NCBI GenBank assembly: GCA_044507625.1
Contig: JBIQJE010000008.1
Coordinates: 70,844 to 134,843, forward strand
Length of the DNA stretch: 64,000 bases
Direction: 5' to 3'
Source: Hyphomicrobium_A sp044507625
GTDB taxonomy: Bacteria > Pseudomonadota > Alphaproteobacteria > Rhizobiales > Hyphomicrobiaceae
Shown here: piece by piece, positions 17,928 through 27,185 of the stretch
Position numbering within the stretch: the first letter of the stretch is position 1
How the letters are laid out: each line of letters starts with the position of its first letter
Made by a program: the position numbers and the translations under genes
Notes under the pieces: generated by a model
Told to the model about the DNA's origin: nothing
Databases searched by the model: none
Seen by the model: the letters and a program-made list of their open reading frames with translations, nothing else

Positions 17928-19169
17928 TTACGCGGCGACGTTGCTGTTGCTCTTGGCAAGATTGCAGGCCGGGCAGGCGACCTGGCCATTGGCGACTGTC
18001 GTGGCACCGCCTCTCGACCATGCTTCCCGGTGATCTGCCTCCCAATGGTCCCACTCGCATTTGGTGCCATCGCATTTTATGCGGAGCTGGCAGAGGCCCT
18101 TGTCGCGGCGATAGATGGCGAGGCGCTGATCATGTGTGAAGATGCGTTGATCGTCCTTCAGACGAATCTCCGGGAAACGATCGAGGACCAGTCTCATGAG
18201 ATAATCGTGCCTCCATTGCAGACTGTCGGCGCCATCGGTGCTGTGGCTGGTCTTCTCATGATAGAGGGCAACTTCCGGATCGCATTCATCAACGGGCAAT
18301 TCACGCTGTGCACGGCGGTACTGCTCGAAATCGATGAACCATTGTGCGAGAGCCTGCTGATGGCCAGCAACGACATAGCGCTCAAGCAGATGCGAAACGA
18401 GCAGATAAAGTGACACCGTGCTGTAGCGCTCGAGTTCCGGAGTTTTCGAGGGGAACATTTCCTTGAGATAGTTCAGGACGCGGCGGATCTTGGCAGCTTT
18501 GGGACCCGAAGCGTTGAAGCCCGTCTGGTCGGAGTACATGCGGTTCAAATCGGCGTTCTTCACATTGGCCGGTCCGCCGGCCAGCTCCAGCATAGTCATC
18601 TGGGCAGCTATAAGATCGTGGGTGAAGCGGCTGTTCGGAAAGCCACAGCTGGCGAAGAATGGGTGCTCGGCAAGTGACTTCACGAACATGCGCATCTCGC
18701 CCGGCATGGCGTTGCGCTTCTCCTGAGCTTTGAGGGTCGTGCCGTTCTGGAGCCGGAGGAACATCTCCCTGATCTCATCGTCGTCGGTATTTTCAACGAC
18801 AACAACGTCGAGCGTATAGGTGTCGAAAGCGATCCTCAGATCGTCAGGTAAATTCTCATAGCGCAAACGTGCAATCCCATGGTCTCCGATTGGGTCTGCG
18901 TCTTTCGCCAGGGCGAATGCTCCCTCCTGGAAATCCCAGATGGTTCTGAGGCGCTGCTGCCCGTCGACGACCTCGTAGCGATCAGGCTTGGTGGCCACGC
19001 GCCGCCAATAGAACTTCGGGATGTCGTAGCCTCGCAGGATCGTATCGATCAGCAGTTGCTTCTGGCCCAGAGACCACACGGCCGGGCGTTGGTAGTCTGG
19101 TTGCGGGTCTATGCGAGCCTTCAGACTGCAAACCGTCAGGAGCGGCCAAGGCTTCTTGTTAATGAGCAC
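17928..19169 (-). CDS. DUF262-HNH endonuclease (GmrSD-like)
   Basis: A 413-aa protein with an N-terminal DUF262 domain, shown by YQRPAVWS (26-33), IDTILRGYDIPKFY and VVDGQQRLRT (67-76). DUF262 is the ParB-like nucleotide-hydrolysing domain of GmrS. An HNH nuclease domain is C-terminal (CQLRIKC, then WEADHREAWSRGG, then NGQVACPACNLAKS; about 358-405). GmrSD-type enzymes cut DNA carrying modified bases. The gene begins 12 bases after the stop of the Type III restriction subunit and is on the same strand, so it is probably the third gene of that operon and may cover modified phage DNA that the R-M system misses (inference). Confidence 0.88.
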   Translation of the reverse strand: MLINKKPWPLLTVCSLKARIDPQPDYQRPAVWSLGQKQLLIDTILRGYDIPKFYWRRVATKPDRYEVVDGQQRLRTIWDFQEGAFALAKDADPIGDHGIARLRYENLPDDLRIAFDTYTLDVVVVENTDDDEIREMFLRLQNGTTLKAQEKRNAMPGEMRMFVKSLAEHPFFASCGFPNSRFTHDLIAAQMTMLELAGGPANVKNADLNRMYSDQTGFNASGPKAAKIRRVLNYLKEMFPSKTPELERYSTVSLYLLVSHLLERYVVAGHQQALAQWFIDFEQYRRAQRELPVDECDPEVALYHEKTSHSTDGADSLQWRHDYLMRLVLDRFPEIRLKDDQRIFTHDQRLAIYRRDKGLCQLRIKCDGTKCEWDHWEADHREAWSRGGATTVANGQVACPACNLAKSNSNVAA

Positions 19170-19181
19170 GATTTCCCCCCG

Positions 19182-22109
19182 CTATAGACCCAGTCTTTGT
19201 TGCCCCAGTTCGTCAGCCGGCCGGAGCCGCGCATAATCGAGCAGATCTTTCATCATCGCGCCCCGATCACGCCACTGGTAGAAGATGTCCTCTCCGAGAA
19301 GCACATACCGCCAGAGGCGGCCTGATCTCGGCTCCACGTCGAGCGCATTGATGCGGTCGCACCATGCGAGCGCGGCGGTGCGTTTCCGTCTGACGTTGGG
19401 ATGGGCGAGCTGACCTTGCGCCTTGGTCTCGACAAGAAAAATGTCGCTCGCCGTTCGGACAAGAAAGTCAGGGGAGTAGAAAGCCGGCAGTCCGTCCTCC
19501 TTGACGTATCTCAAGCGGACGAAGACATGCTTGTGTTCGTGCACCTTGCAGAACGCTTCGACAGAGCCGTCCCGGTCGGCCATTTCGATGAAGGCGCGTT
19601 CGAGCAGTCCGGAGCGGGACGGATAGGGAAGACGGGTATAGATGCATTTGGAGACAGCGAGCGAGGCGCTTTCTCGCATTGCGAGCCGGCCGACTTCTGA
19701 AAGACGCCGGTGCATGACCTCACCGTCATCGCTTGTGTCGGTGTTCTCGGTGCGCAACAGCTCCTGAGCGACAGCCTTGATAATATGCGCCGTCACTGCG
19801 TCATTGAGGAGCAGACGCCAATTTTCGTCTTCGAGGGGAGCGAACGGGCCATTGAAGAGGCGCGCTCGGATATAGCCGTCAATCCAGCCGGCAAGCTGGG
19901 GCTTGTTGACCTGAAGATAGGGAAAGTGGGCCTTGTTGGCATAGTCCTTGGCGCTCTTGGTCAGCGGCTGCGAAAGAAGCTCGCCGATGCGCCGGACAAT
20001 GCGGCTGATATAATCGTTGTATCCGGTGGCGGTCATGACGCCACCCTGGACACGGTAATCGCCAAACCGCGTCTTGGCTTCCACGTCCTCGGATACGAAG
20101 CGATCCCCCTTGCCGATCATCTTCTTGAGCTGATCAACGCTGAAAGCATCGAACGGCGTAAGGCGATCGGCATCGAAAGCGCGATCTGCAAGCGTTTCTT
20201 CGCGTTCACGGAGCACGAACGGCAGCGCGAAATCAAACTCCTCGTAGCCGTCGCGAAGTTCGACGGATATCAGATCCCCGGTGCTGCTGGTCGAGTCATC
20301 GTCTTCTGTGACCTCTCCCGCCAGGCCCTCAGCCATGAGCTCGTCATAGAAGCTCTGAAACGCCGGATGCTCTACGATCGACAGCACATCAATCATGTTG
20401 TTGGGCGGTTTCCCGCCACGGATGAGGGTGCGGTTCTCACGCTTGGCATCCTCGAACTCGTCGCCGCGCCACATCAGACGCAAACCCCGTCCTATGGTTT
20501 GCTCTAGGAGGATGCGTGCCTGCGTGGAGCGGAGCGGAACGATCACGCAGATATTGTTCACGTCGAATCCTTCGCGCAGCATCAGGACGCTGACGACAAC
20601 ACGAGGATTCCGGTGGCGGTCCATGTCAAAAAGCCGCTCGCGCAGAACGGCCCAGTCCTCCTTCTTGAGTTCCCCTTTGCGGTTGGAATCGACGCGCAGG
20701 ATTTCGTCGGCGTTCAGCCCCTCGAGCTTCAGAAAATCCTCCACCAGGGGGGTGACGTTGGTGTCCTCGCACATGACAAGCATTTTGGGATGCCGATCCG
20801 GGTCGATCCGTGCGAACTCGGCCTCGAGCTTTCTGAGTTTGGCAAGACCTGCGCGCAGCATGACACGCTGCCCATCCGCGAGGACGGGATTGCCGTCCTC
20901 GTCGCGATCGGCCTTGAACTCCAGGCTGTCATTGTCAAGCGCGCCGATTTCGGACCGTTTGTCGAGCACAAGGGATTTGACGAGACCCGCGCGCATGGCT
21001 GTCTTCAGGTCGAAATCGACGATGATGTGAGGAAAGTAAGAGAGGCGGACATTCCGGCCGGTTCCGACCTGGTTATACGGTGTCGCAGTGAAGTCGACCT
21101 GTATGAATTTTGAGCCTTTCGGCTCCGCGATGAAGGTCAGGCTCTTCTGCCACTCGACCTCCATCACTTCGCCCTCACGCTTGATTTCGTGAATGCGGTG
21201 CGCCTCGTCATTGAAGACCATAAGGTCCGGCAGGCTCTTCAGGTATTCGAGCGTGTTACCGCGCTCATATTGACGGTTGAGGACGTTGAGATCGTTGCCC
21301 GACGCGGTGCCCGGGGAAAGAGGCAGGACGTCTTTCGCGACCATCGCGGGATCGGCGGCGATGCCTGGCGCCTCTGTCTCCTCATCCTCCTCAAGTTCGC
21401 TGTCTTCCTTGATCGCCTGCCAGTTGGTGAGCGCGACCAGCCCTCCGCTCGTCACCTTGCGGCCGATGTCCTCCTTGACGCAAAACGCCGATGTGACGAA
21501 CCTGAAAACTTCCTCGCGGTACGGCTCGGGAATAAAGAGTTCCCGGAAGGTCGAGAGATCGGAGTTTTGGAAATCCCGTTCGCCCGCGCGCTCCTTGCCC
21601 ATGAAAGCGTCGAGAATTCGGTCATAGACAATGAGGCCCGGCGCGACGATGAGGAAATTCTTGGTGTATCGGCCGGAGGCGGTTTCCTCACGATTGGCAT
21701 TGAGGACCTGCCAGATGAGAAGAGCCTGCATGACCCAGGTCTTCCCGGTTCCCGTCGCCATTTTCAGGCAGTATTTGGGATAGGCGTTCTTGTCGGCGCG
21801 GATCCGCTCTGCGGAGACAGCGCTCTCGAGCATCACGGCAGGTGCGATGTCACCATAGAGTCCGGCCAGGGTCGAGGTTTTCAGCACTTCATGGGCATAG
21901 ATGGTGTTGAGGATGGCCTGACGCTGTCCGGCATGGAAATTAACATCGCGCAGATCGATGAAGTCCTGCTGAAACCACCATTTGAGCAACTCGGCAGTAA
22001 CCGGCGAAACCTCTGTGAGGATGGGGGCCGACCCTGCCTCAAGACCGGCCGCGGCGGCTTCGACGCGCGCCGTAAGCTCTTTGGCGAGGGTGAGATCATT
22101 GATGCCCAT
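19182..22109 (-). CDS. Type III restriction enzyme, Res subunit
   Basis: A 975-aa superfamily-2 helicase-nuclease. Walker A ATGTGKT is at 118-124 and the DEAH box (NDEAHRIHE) at 301-304. Motif-V/VI-like VVSVLMLREGFDV and IGRGLRLMW lie in the middle. A C-terminal PD-(D/E)XK nuclease follows (SPDFLVRTASDIFLVETKAQG). Res works only with Mod, cutting after ATP-driven communication between two unmethylated sites. The start at 22109 is set by a TGATG overlap with the mod stop. Confidence 0.95.
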   Translation of the reverse strand: MGINDLTLAKELTARVEAAAAGLEAGSAPILTEVSPVTAELLKWWFQQDFIDLRDVNFHAGQRQAILNTIYAHEVLKTSTLAGLYGDIAPAVMLESAVSAERIRADKNAYPKYCLKMATGTGKTWVMQALLIWQVLNANREETASGRYTKNFLIVAPGLIVYDRILDAFMGKERAGERDFQNSDLSTFRELFIPEPYREEVFRFVTSAFCVKEDIGRKVTSGGLVALTNWQAIKEDSELEEDEETEAPGIAADPAMVAKDVLPLSPGTASGNDLNVLNRQYERGNTLEYLKSLPDLMVFNDEAHRIHEIKREGEVMEVEWQKSLTFIAEPKGSKFIQVDFTATPYNQVGTGRNVRLSYFPHIIVDFDLKTAMRAGLVKSLVLDKRSEIGALDNDSLEFKADRDEDGNPVLADGQRVMLRAGLAKLRKLEAEFARIDPDRHPKMLVMCEDTNVTPLVEDFLKLEGLNADEILRVDSNRKGELKKEDWAVLRERLFDMDRHRNPRVVVSVLMLREGFDVNNICVIVPLRSTQARILLEQTIGRGLRLMWRGDEFEDAKRENRTLIRGGKPPNNMIDVLSIVEHPAFQSFYDELMAEGLAGEVTEDDDSTSSTGDLISVELRDGYEEFDFALPFVLREREETLADRAFDADRLTPFDAFSVDQLKKMIGKGDRFVSEDVEAKTRFGDYRVQGGVMTATGYNDYISRIVRRIGELLSQPLTKSAKDYANKAHFPYLQVNKPQLAGWIDGYIRARLFNGPFAPLEDENWRLLLNDAVTAHIIKAVAQELLRTENTDTSDDGEVMHRRLSEVGRLAMRESASLAVSKCIYTRLPYPSRSGLLERAFIEMADRDGSVEAFCKVHEHKHVFVRLRYVKEDGLPAFYSPDFLVRTASDIFLVETKAQGQLAHPNVRRKRTAALAWCDRINALDVEPRSGRLWRYVLLGEDIFYQWRDRGAMMKDLLDYARLRPADELGQQRLGL

Positions 22110-24163
22110 CAGGCGACCTCCACGATGGCCTCGGCTTCGAAGCCGAACACGTCCACGGCGCGAACACACACACGACGCTTACCGTCAACAACGGGCAGAC
22201 CATCGAGACGCGCAGTTGTCACCACCCGGTAGGCGTCCTCGTCGTTTTCAGTGTTCCCGCGATAATCCTGCCAGACAGACCGGAAGACTTCCCCGTCGTA
22301 ATTCGGATCCACGCTCCAGTACTCGATAAGAGCCATCGGATCCTTGTTGACGATCTTCTCAAGCTTGGCGCGGTTCGCGTCGTCAAGGTTGAGCGCATCG
22401 GGAGACAGCAGCACATAATTGGCGAGCTCGATGGAAAGGCTTTCACCCTTGCCGTTCCTTTGTCGCGTAGCTGCGCCAAGCACAAGATATTGCAGCGACG
22501 AGAATCGCACCTCGTCGGGTTTTAGCTTCTTTCCCTTCTTCTTGAGCCGGTCGAGCAGGTCGGGCGGGATGACGAGCACTTCAAGCTGAGGGTCGTCGAG
22601 TGCATCAAGGTCGTGGCCTATACTCGGATCGAAGTTCCAACCCAGCACGACGACTTTGTCCCAACCGCCCATATGGCTCTCGCGCAGCGCAATGGCCCGC
22701 TTCAGCGTAGCAAGCCCAGTCATCTTGTTGGGGCTGTCGACATAGACCAAATGCTTGGTGTTGCCGACACGGCCAAGATTGCGGTTCGGATTCTCCTCGG
22801 CCGGAAGCGGCAGCGCGCCATAGAGACCGAGCACGATCTGCGAAAGGTCTCCGATGCGGAACTTGCGTCCCAGGGTCGACCGCATCTGCTCGACCTGATA
22901 GTCGCCGACATGCTGATAGAGGAAGGGCTGGGCGTCCTGATCGATCAGTCGCTTGCGCGTGACCATGCATGAAGGCTTCCCGAGATCACTCCCAACCCAG
23001 CGCCTTCCTAGTCGTTCCGCTGTAGCGAGGGTCGTTCCTGATCCTACGAAAAAATCAGCTACGAGCTGGCCCGGGGTCGTGGTGCAATTGATAATTCTTT
23101 CGAGCAAGTGCTCTGGCTTCTGGGTTGGATATCCGAGCCTTGGTCCGGCCCCCAGTTCAGAGTCGGAGAAATCATCCCAAATCGTCTGGACCGCGACCCC
23201 TTTGCCGTCTTCCAGGAACAGTTTGCGTTGGGGGACCGCGCCGGGGCTGGTTTGTACGATCAAGCCCGCTTCGATCATCTCTCGCATCTTGGCTTCCGAG
23301 TATCGCCAATAGCGCTTCACGCCCATGACTTCGTAAAAAGGATTACCTTTTGCAGCTCCGCCGGGCCCAATCATACTAATGAGGCGGTAGCGCTTACCCG
23401 TCCTCTCATCAACAAATTTGTAGAATTGCTTGATATATTCTTCTGTGTACGGGGTGAATTGGGGATAGAAAGATGCTTCTGCGGTCGACCTGTAAAAAAG
23501 AAGCGTGTCTTTATTCTCACCGAAACCTTTTGTTCCCTGGCCGAAGTTCCCTTTGACGGTATCTATCCTTTTCCAAGCAATGTCATTTACAAAGTTATCC
23601 TTGCCAAACACTTCATCAGCAACAACCTTCACGTAATGTCCCACGTGCCAATCGATATGAATGAAGATGCTCCCGGTTACTGAAAGTAGTTCCTTCATTA
23701 GGAACAGCCGAGGCATGATCATTTGAAGGTAAGAGTGTGTGCCTTCAGACCAAGTATCGCTATATGCAAATTGCTCAATTGCGGTTGGGCGCTGATCAAA
23801 ATCATTACCCAGAATGTTGATCTTCGTCCTGTAGTCCGCCTTGCTGTCGAATGGAGGGTCGATATAGATGAGGTCGACCTTGCCGCGCATCGAAGGCGTG
23901 TTCTCGTCTCCGGCCAGTAGCGCTGCCATGGCAAGCAGATTGTCACCGTAGATGAGCCGGTTCATCCTGGCTGGATCGAGGTCGGCGCTGGCCTTGGACT
24001 GGGCCGCGAGCATGTCCTTCCAGTTCGTATCCCGGGAGGGGATCACCAGCTCACGGGTTTGCAGGCCAATGCGGTAGCTGCTCTCGATGCGCTCGAGGAT
24101 CTGCTCCGCCTCACGCTTACCGTCAGCCACGATCTTCGGCAGCTGTTCCAATAGACTCGGCAT
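22109..24163 (-). CDS. Type III DNA methyltransferase, Mod subunit (adenine-N6, beta class)
   Basis: A 684-aa methyltransferase. Motif IV DPPF (102-105) precedes the AdoMet-binding motif I FVGSGTT (372-378), the order of beta-class N6-adenine enzymes and of Type III Mod proteins. It sets the recognition site for both modification and cutting. The stretch encoding residues about 190-290 (about 23290-23600), where the target-recognition domain lies, is visibly richer in A+T than the rest of the gene, suggesting a swapped recognition domain. It overlaps the res start. Confidence 0.95.
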   Translation of the reverse strand: MPSLLEQLPKIVADGKREAEQILERIESSYRIGLQTRELVIPSRDTNWKDMLAAQSKASADLDPARMNRLIYGDNLLAMAALLAGDENTPSMRGKVDLIYIDPPFDSKADYRTKINILGNDFDQRPTAIEQFAYSDTWSEGTHSYLQMIMPRLFLMKELLSVTGSIFIHIDWHVGHYVKVVADEVFGKDNFVNDIAWKRIDTVKGNFGQGTKGFGENKDTLLFYRSTAEASFYPQFTPYTEEYIKQFYKFVDERTGKRYRLISMIGPGGAAKGNPFYEVMGVKRYWRYSEAKMREMIEAGLIVQTSPGAVPQRKLFLEDGKGVAVQTIWDDFSDSELGAGPRLGYPTQKPEHLLERIINCTTTPGQLVADFFVGSGTTLATAERLGRRWVGSDLGKPSCMVTRKRLIDQDAQPFLYQHVGDYQVEQMRSTLGRKFRIGDLSQIVLGLYGALPLPAEENPNRNLGRVGNTKHLVYVDSPNKMTGLATLKRAIALRESHMGGWDKVVVLGWNFDPSIGHDLDALDDPQLEVLVIPPDLLDRLKKKGKKLKPDEVRFSSLQYLVLGAATRQRNGKGESLSIELANYVLLSPDALNLDDANRAKLEKIVNKDPMALIEYWSVDPNYDGEVFRSVWQDYRGNTENDEDAYRVVTTARLDGLPVVDGKRRVCVRAVDVFGFEAEAIVEVA

Positions 24164-24399
24164 GACAGTCTTGATCCCCCAACGTCACAGGTCACTGCCG
24201 CCCAGCCCCTGGAGCGACACGGTTGTCATCATTCTGTGTGCAAGTTTTGCGATCCGTGTCTGAAACGGTCAACCGCCTATCAGCAAAAGGGCAATTCGGT
24301 TCACAAGATCGGCTTGCACATCGTGGAGCAAGCTGTGGATAAACTGGGGACAACGGGAAACATCTGCGGCTTCGCAGAGCGAAGCCGCATCGAGCGGGG

Positions 24400-24759
24400 T
24401 CAATACTCGCTCGGCAACAGGATCGTGTTGTCGGTGACGTAGAACTTGATCTCCGACAGCGGAAAATCCGTGAAGGCAATGCGCTCGGAGGACACGGCGA
24501 CACCGTTGCCGTCGGAGCAGACGAGATTGGCCGAGGCATCGGCGTTGAGGCTCAGCGTCCAGAGCTGGAACGCCTCCGCTGCGATATGCGGCTCGAGCTG
24601 CGCGCAGGCGATTTTGTCGAGCAGCCACCAGGCTTCGCCGGTTTCTGCGACATGGCGCACGCCGTCCGTATAGACGATGTGGCGGATCAGGCCGTGGCGA
24701 TAGATGTGCTCGGTCCCGGTGAACTGGCTGAGATCGGATTTGATCAGGGTTTTGGTCAT
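24400..24759 (-). CDS. Hypothetical plasmid protein (DUF6876-like)
   Basis: A 119-aa protein (MTKTLIKSDLSQFTGTE...). The pattern F-GTEHIYRH, YTDGVRHVAE and AWWLLDKIAC resembles a small family common on plasmids that I associate with DUF6876; the assignment is from memory of the pattern. The start at 24759 is preceded by AGAAGGAC and by a hairpin leader like those of ardC and the ParB-like gene. Such proteins usually sit near ardC and ssb genes in plasmid leading regions. Confidence 0.6.
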   Translation of the reverse strand: MTKTLIKSDLSQFTGTEHIYRHGLIRHIVYTDGVRHVAETGEAWWLLDKIACAQLEPHIAAEAFQLWTLSLNADASANLVCSDGNGVAVSSERIAFTDFPLSEIKFYVTDNTILLPSEY

Positions 24760-25068
24760 GGCATGGCGTCCTTCTGCTGCGGGAGCCGCGCCGATCGCGG
24801 CCCCTTCACGCCGCATCACCGCCATCGCCAATGAGCGCGGCCGGCAGGGCTGCGGCGCAAGCCGCACCGCGGCAGCGGCGCGAAGCTGCAGGGCGCAGAC
24901 CGAAGCGAGCGGCCTTGCGGGGCGTGCGGGCGATGGCCTCATGGCGGCGGGGGCTGCCGGCCCGGCTCACGCCGAAGCGGCGGCCAGGTCCAACAGGCGG
25001 AGCGCATCGGGAAGCCCGGGGCGGGCCTATCTTGTCGGTGTCGGTGAAAGCCCCTGATCCGTCTGTGC
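24760..25068. other. Leader of the 24759 gene and GC-rich spacer
   Basis: No gene is seen. Next to 24759, on the minus strand, a hairpin (GGGGCCGCG ... CGCGGCTCC) stands about 20 bases before the start. The rest is very GC-rich and repetitive in short words. It separates this gene from the divergent umuDC operon. Confidence 0.5.
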
Positions 25069-25103
25069 TTGACAGCAAGCGCCATCAAGAACAAAAACAG
25101 AAC
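25069..25103 (+). promoter_or_regulatory. umuDC promoter with LexA box
   Basis: TTGACA at 25069-25074 is a good -35 hexamer. GAAC-AAAAACA-GAAC at 25089-25103 matches the alphaproteobacterial LexA operator (GAAC-N7-GAAC) exactly. It overlaps the expected -10/+1 region, so LexA would block transcription until SOS induction. Confidence 0.75.
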
Positions 25104-25124
25104 ATGACCACGCGGGGGGAAGGC

Positions 25125-25550
25125 ATGCGGCTATCGGCAATACAGGCTTGTGAGGCAAGGATTCGGGTCAGCGTGCCGGTGTTCGTCTGCCGCGTACCGG
25201 CCGGGTTCCCGTCGCCGGCCGAGGACTATCTCGATCATCCGCTCGATTTCAACGAGCTGCTGATCGCCCATCCGGCGGCGACCTTCGCGGTCAGAATCAC
25301 TGGCGAGAGCATGACCGGCATCGGCATCTTCCCGGGCGACATCGCGGTCGTCGACCGCGCGATCGCCGCAAGCGACGGCGCGGTCATCCTGGGCATCCTC
25401 GACGGCGAGTTCACCATCAAGCGCTACCGGCGCAAAGGGAGCGCGCTCTGGCTCGAGGCCGCCAATCCCGATTTTGCGCCTGTGCCCATCGACCACGACC
25501 GGGCGTTCGAGGTCTGGGGCGTCGTGCGCCATGTGATCCGCAGGCTTTAG
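25125..25550 (+). CDS. umuD: UmuD-like SOS mutagenesis protein (S24 autoprotease)
   Basis: A 141-aa S24-family protein. AGFPSPAEDY marks the self-cleavage region (Ala-Gly bond), GESM carries the catalytic Ser62, and FTIKRY carries Lys99. With this start the spacing is nearly that of E. coli UmuD (Ser60, Lys97, 139 aa). ATG at 25104 is an alternative start seven codons upstream; GGGGGGAA before 25125 favours the later one. RecA filaments would stimulate cleavage to UmuD', the active partner of UmuC. The umuC gene follows after three bases. Confidence 0.88.
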   Translation: MRLSAIQACEARIRVSVPVFVCRVPAGFPSPAEDYLDHPLDFNELLIAHPAATFAVRITGESMTGIGIFPGDIAVVDRAIAASDGAVILGILDGEFTIKRYRRKGSALWLEAANPDFAPVPIDHDRAFEVWGVVRHVIRRL

Positions 25551-25553
25551 GCG

Positions 25554-26816
25554 ATGGCCGACCCGATCGCGCTTGTGGATTGCAACAATTTCTACGCCTC
25601 CTGCGAGCGGCTGTTCGAGCCGCGCCTGCGGGGCAGGCCCGTGGTCGTGCTGTCCAATAACGACGGTTGCGTGATCGCGCGCTCAAACGAGGCCAAGGCG
25701 CTCGGCATCTCCATGGGCGATCCCTGGCATCTCAACAGGGACAAGTTCGCGCAGCACGGCGTTATCGTGCGCTCGTCCAACTATACGCTGTACGGCGATA
25801 TCAGCAGCCGCGTGGTCGAGGTCTTGCGGGGCTTCACGCCGGAGCTTGAGGTCTATTCCATCGACGAAGCCTTTTTGTCCTTGCGCGGGTTTGCCGATCC
25901 GGAAGCGCATGCCGCGCGGCTGCGCGCAATGGTGCTGCAATGGACGGGGATCCCCGTGTCGGTCGGCATCGCGCCCACCAAGACACTGGCCAAGGTGGCG
26001 AACCGGCTGGCCAAGAAAGGGCAGGGGCTGGACGGCGTCCATGCGTTGATGAGCGAGGCCGAGCAGACGCAGGCCCTGGAGCAGCTCGCGCTGACCGATC
26101 TCTGGGGCGTTGCAGGCCGTCTGGCCAGGCGTCTTGGCGAACTTGGCATCCGCACGCCGTTGCAGCTTCGCGATGCCGATCCGGCGATCCTGCGCACGCA
26201 TCTTGGTGTCGTCGTGCAGCGCATCGCCGTAGAACTGCGTGGCATGCCCTGCCAGGCGCTCACGCTGGCCGTGCCGGCCAACAAAACCATTCTTGCCTCG
26301 CGCTCCTTCGGCCGCCCGGTCCTGCAGCGCCAGGAGCTTGAGGAGGCGGTTGCCTCGCATGTCGCCCGCGCGGCAGAGAAGCTGCGCCGGCAATCCCTTG
26401 CGGCCAATGCGGTGATGGTGTTCGCCCACACCAATCCGTTTCGTGGGCAGGATGCGCAGTATTCAGCGTCGCGCACGATCGGCCTGCCGGTCGCGAGCGC
26501 CGACACGCGCACGCTCACCCGCGCCGCGCTGCGGGCGGCCTCGATGATCTGGCGCGACGGATACCGCTACAAGAAAGCGGGCATTGCCCTGCTCGATCTC
26601 TGCGCGGCAGGCGCGGTGCAGGGGGATCTCTGGTCCGGTCCTGACTCGAAGCGGCAACAGGCGCTGATGCGGGCGGTCGATCGGATCAACGCCGACTACG
26701 GCCGCGATACGATGCGGCTTGCCGCCTCGGGGATACGCCGCGGCTGGTCGCTGCGCGCCGAACGGCGATCGCCGCGCTATACGACGGACTGGGACGAGAT
26801 CCTCTGTGTGCCCTGA
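25554..26816 (+). CDS. umuC: UmuC-like Y-family DNA polymerase V subunit
   Basis: A 420-aa translesion polymerase. The palm carries ALVDCNNFYASCERLFEP (first catalytic Asp) and VYSIDEAFLSL (second acidic pair). The SNNDGCVIARSNEAK finger loop, helix-hairpin-helix elements and little-finger domain follow. With UmuD'2 it copies damaged templates and causes SOS mutagenesis. Plasmid-borne umuDC pairs raise mutation and survival after strand entry or DNA damage. It is in one operon with umuD under the LexA box. Confidence 0.95.
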   Translation: MADPIALVDCNNFYASCERLFEPRLRGRPVVVLSNNDGCVIARSNEAKALGISMGDPWHLNRDKFAQHGVIVRSSNYTLYGDISSRVVEVLRGFTPELEVYSIDEAFLSLRGFADPEAHAARLRAMVLQWTGIPVSVGIAPTKTLAKVANRLAKKGQGLDGVHALMSEAEQTQALEQLALTDLWGVAGRLARRLGELGIRTPLQLRDADPAILRTHLGVVVQRIAVELRGMPCQALTLAVPANKTILASRSFGRPVLQRQELEEAVASHVARAAEKLRRQSLAANAVMVFAHTNPFRGQDAQYSASRTIGLPVASADTRTLTRAALRAASMIWRDGYRYKKAGIALLDLCAAGAVQGDLWSGPDSKRQQALMRAVDRINADYGRDTMRLAASGIRRGWSLRAERRSPRYTTDWDEILCVP

Positions 26817-26861
26817 ACCAGAAGAGTACGCATCTGTGCAATTGCGGATTTGCCGGAATGG

Positions 26862-27110
26862 TCAGCCTGTCTTGTCTGTCTTCGGGGATCGTGCCGGGTG
26901 GCGCCTGGCCGCCTCGCGCAGCAGGCGCTCATCATCATTGGCGTCGAGCTCGAGCAGGATGATGCGGCCGTCCCGCGGAAAGAAATCGAGGATGACGGTC
27001 AGCCCGGCGCCCGTCTCATGCGGATAGGCGCGGCCGATGCGGGTCCAGGCGGCGCGCCCGGATTTGGTGCGTCGTGCGTGATAGGCGATGAGGACAGGAT
27101 CGTTGGTCAT
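26862..27110 (-). CDS. Hypothetical plasmid protein, paralogue of the gene at 10092-10337
   Basis: An 82-aa protein (MTNDPVLIAYHARRTKSGRAAWTRIG...). It shares the WTRIG-x-A and D-FFP/LFP-x-x-x-GR-(I/V) core with the 81-aa product at 10092-10337. Function unknown. The two copies probably arose by duplication or by joining of two plasmid segments. Confidence 0.6.
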   Translation of the reverse strand: MTNDPVLIAYHARRTKSGRAAWTRIGRAYPHETGAGLTVILDFFPRDGRIILLELDANDDERLLREAARRHPARSPKTDKTG

Positions 27111-27185
27111 ATGAAAGATAGATGCAAACAGGATGGTCGCGCCCTAAAGGCGCAGACATCGCGCCTCTCATCCCCTCGGAGCCGT

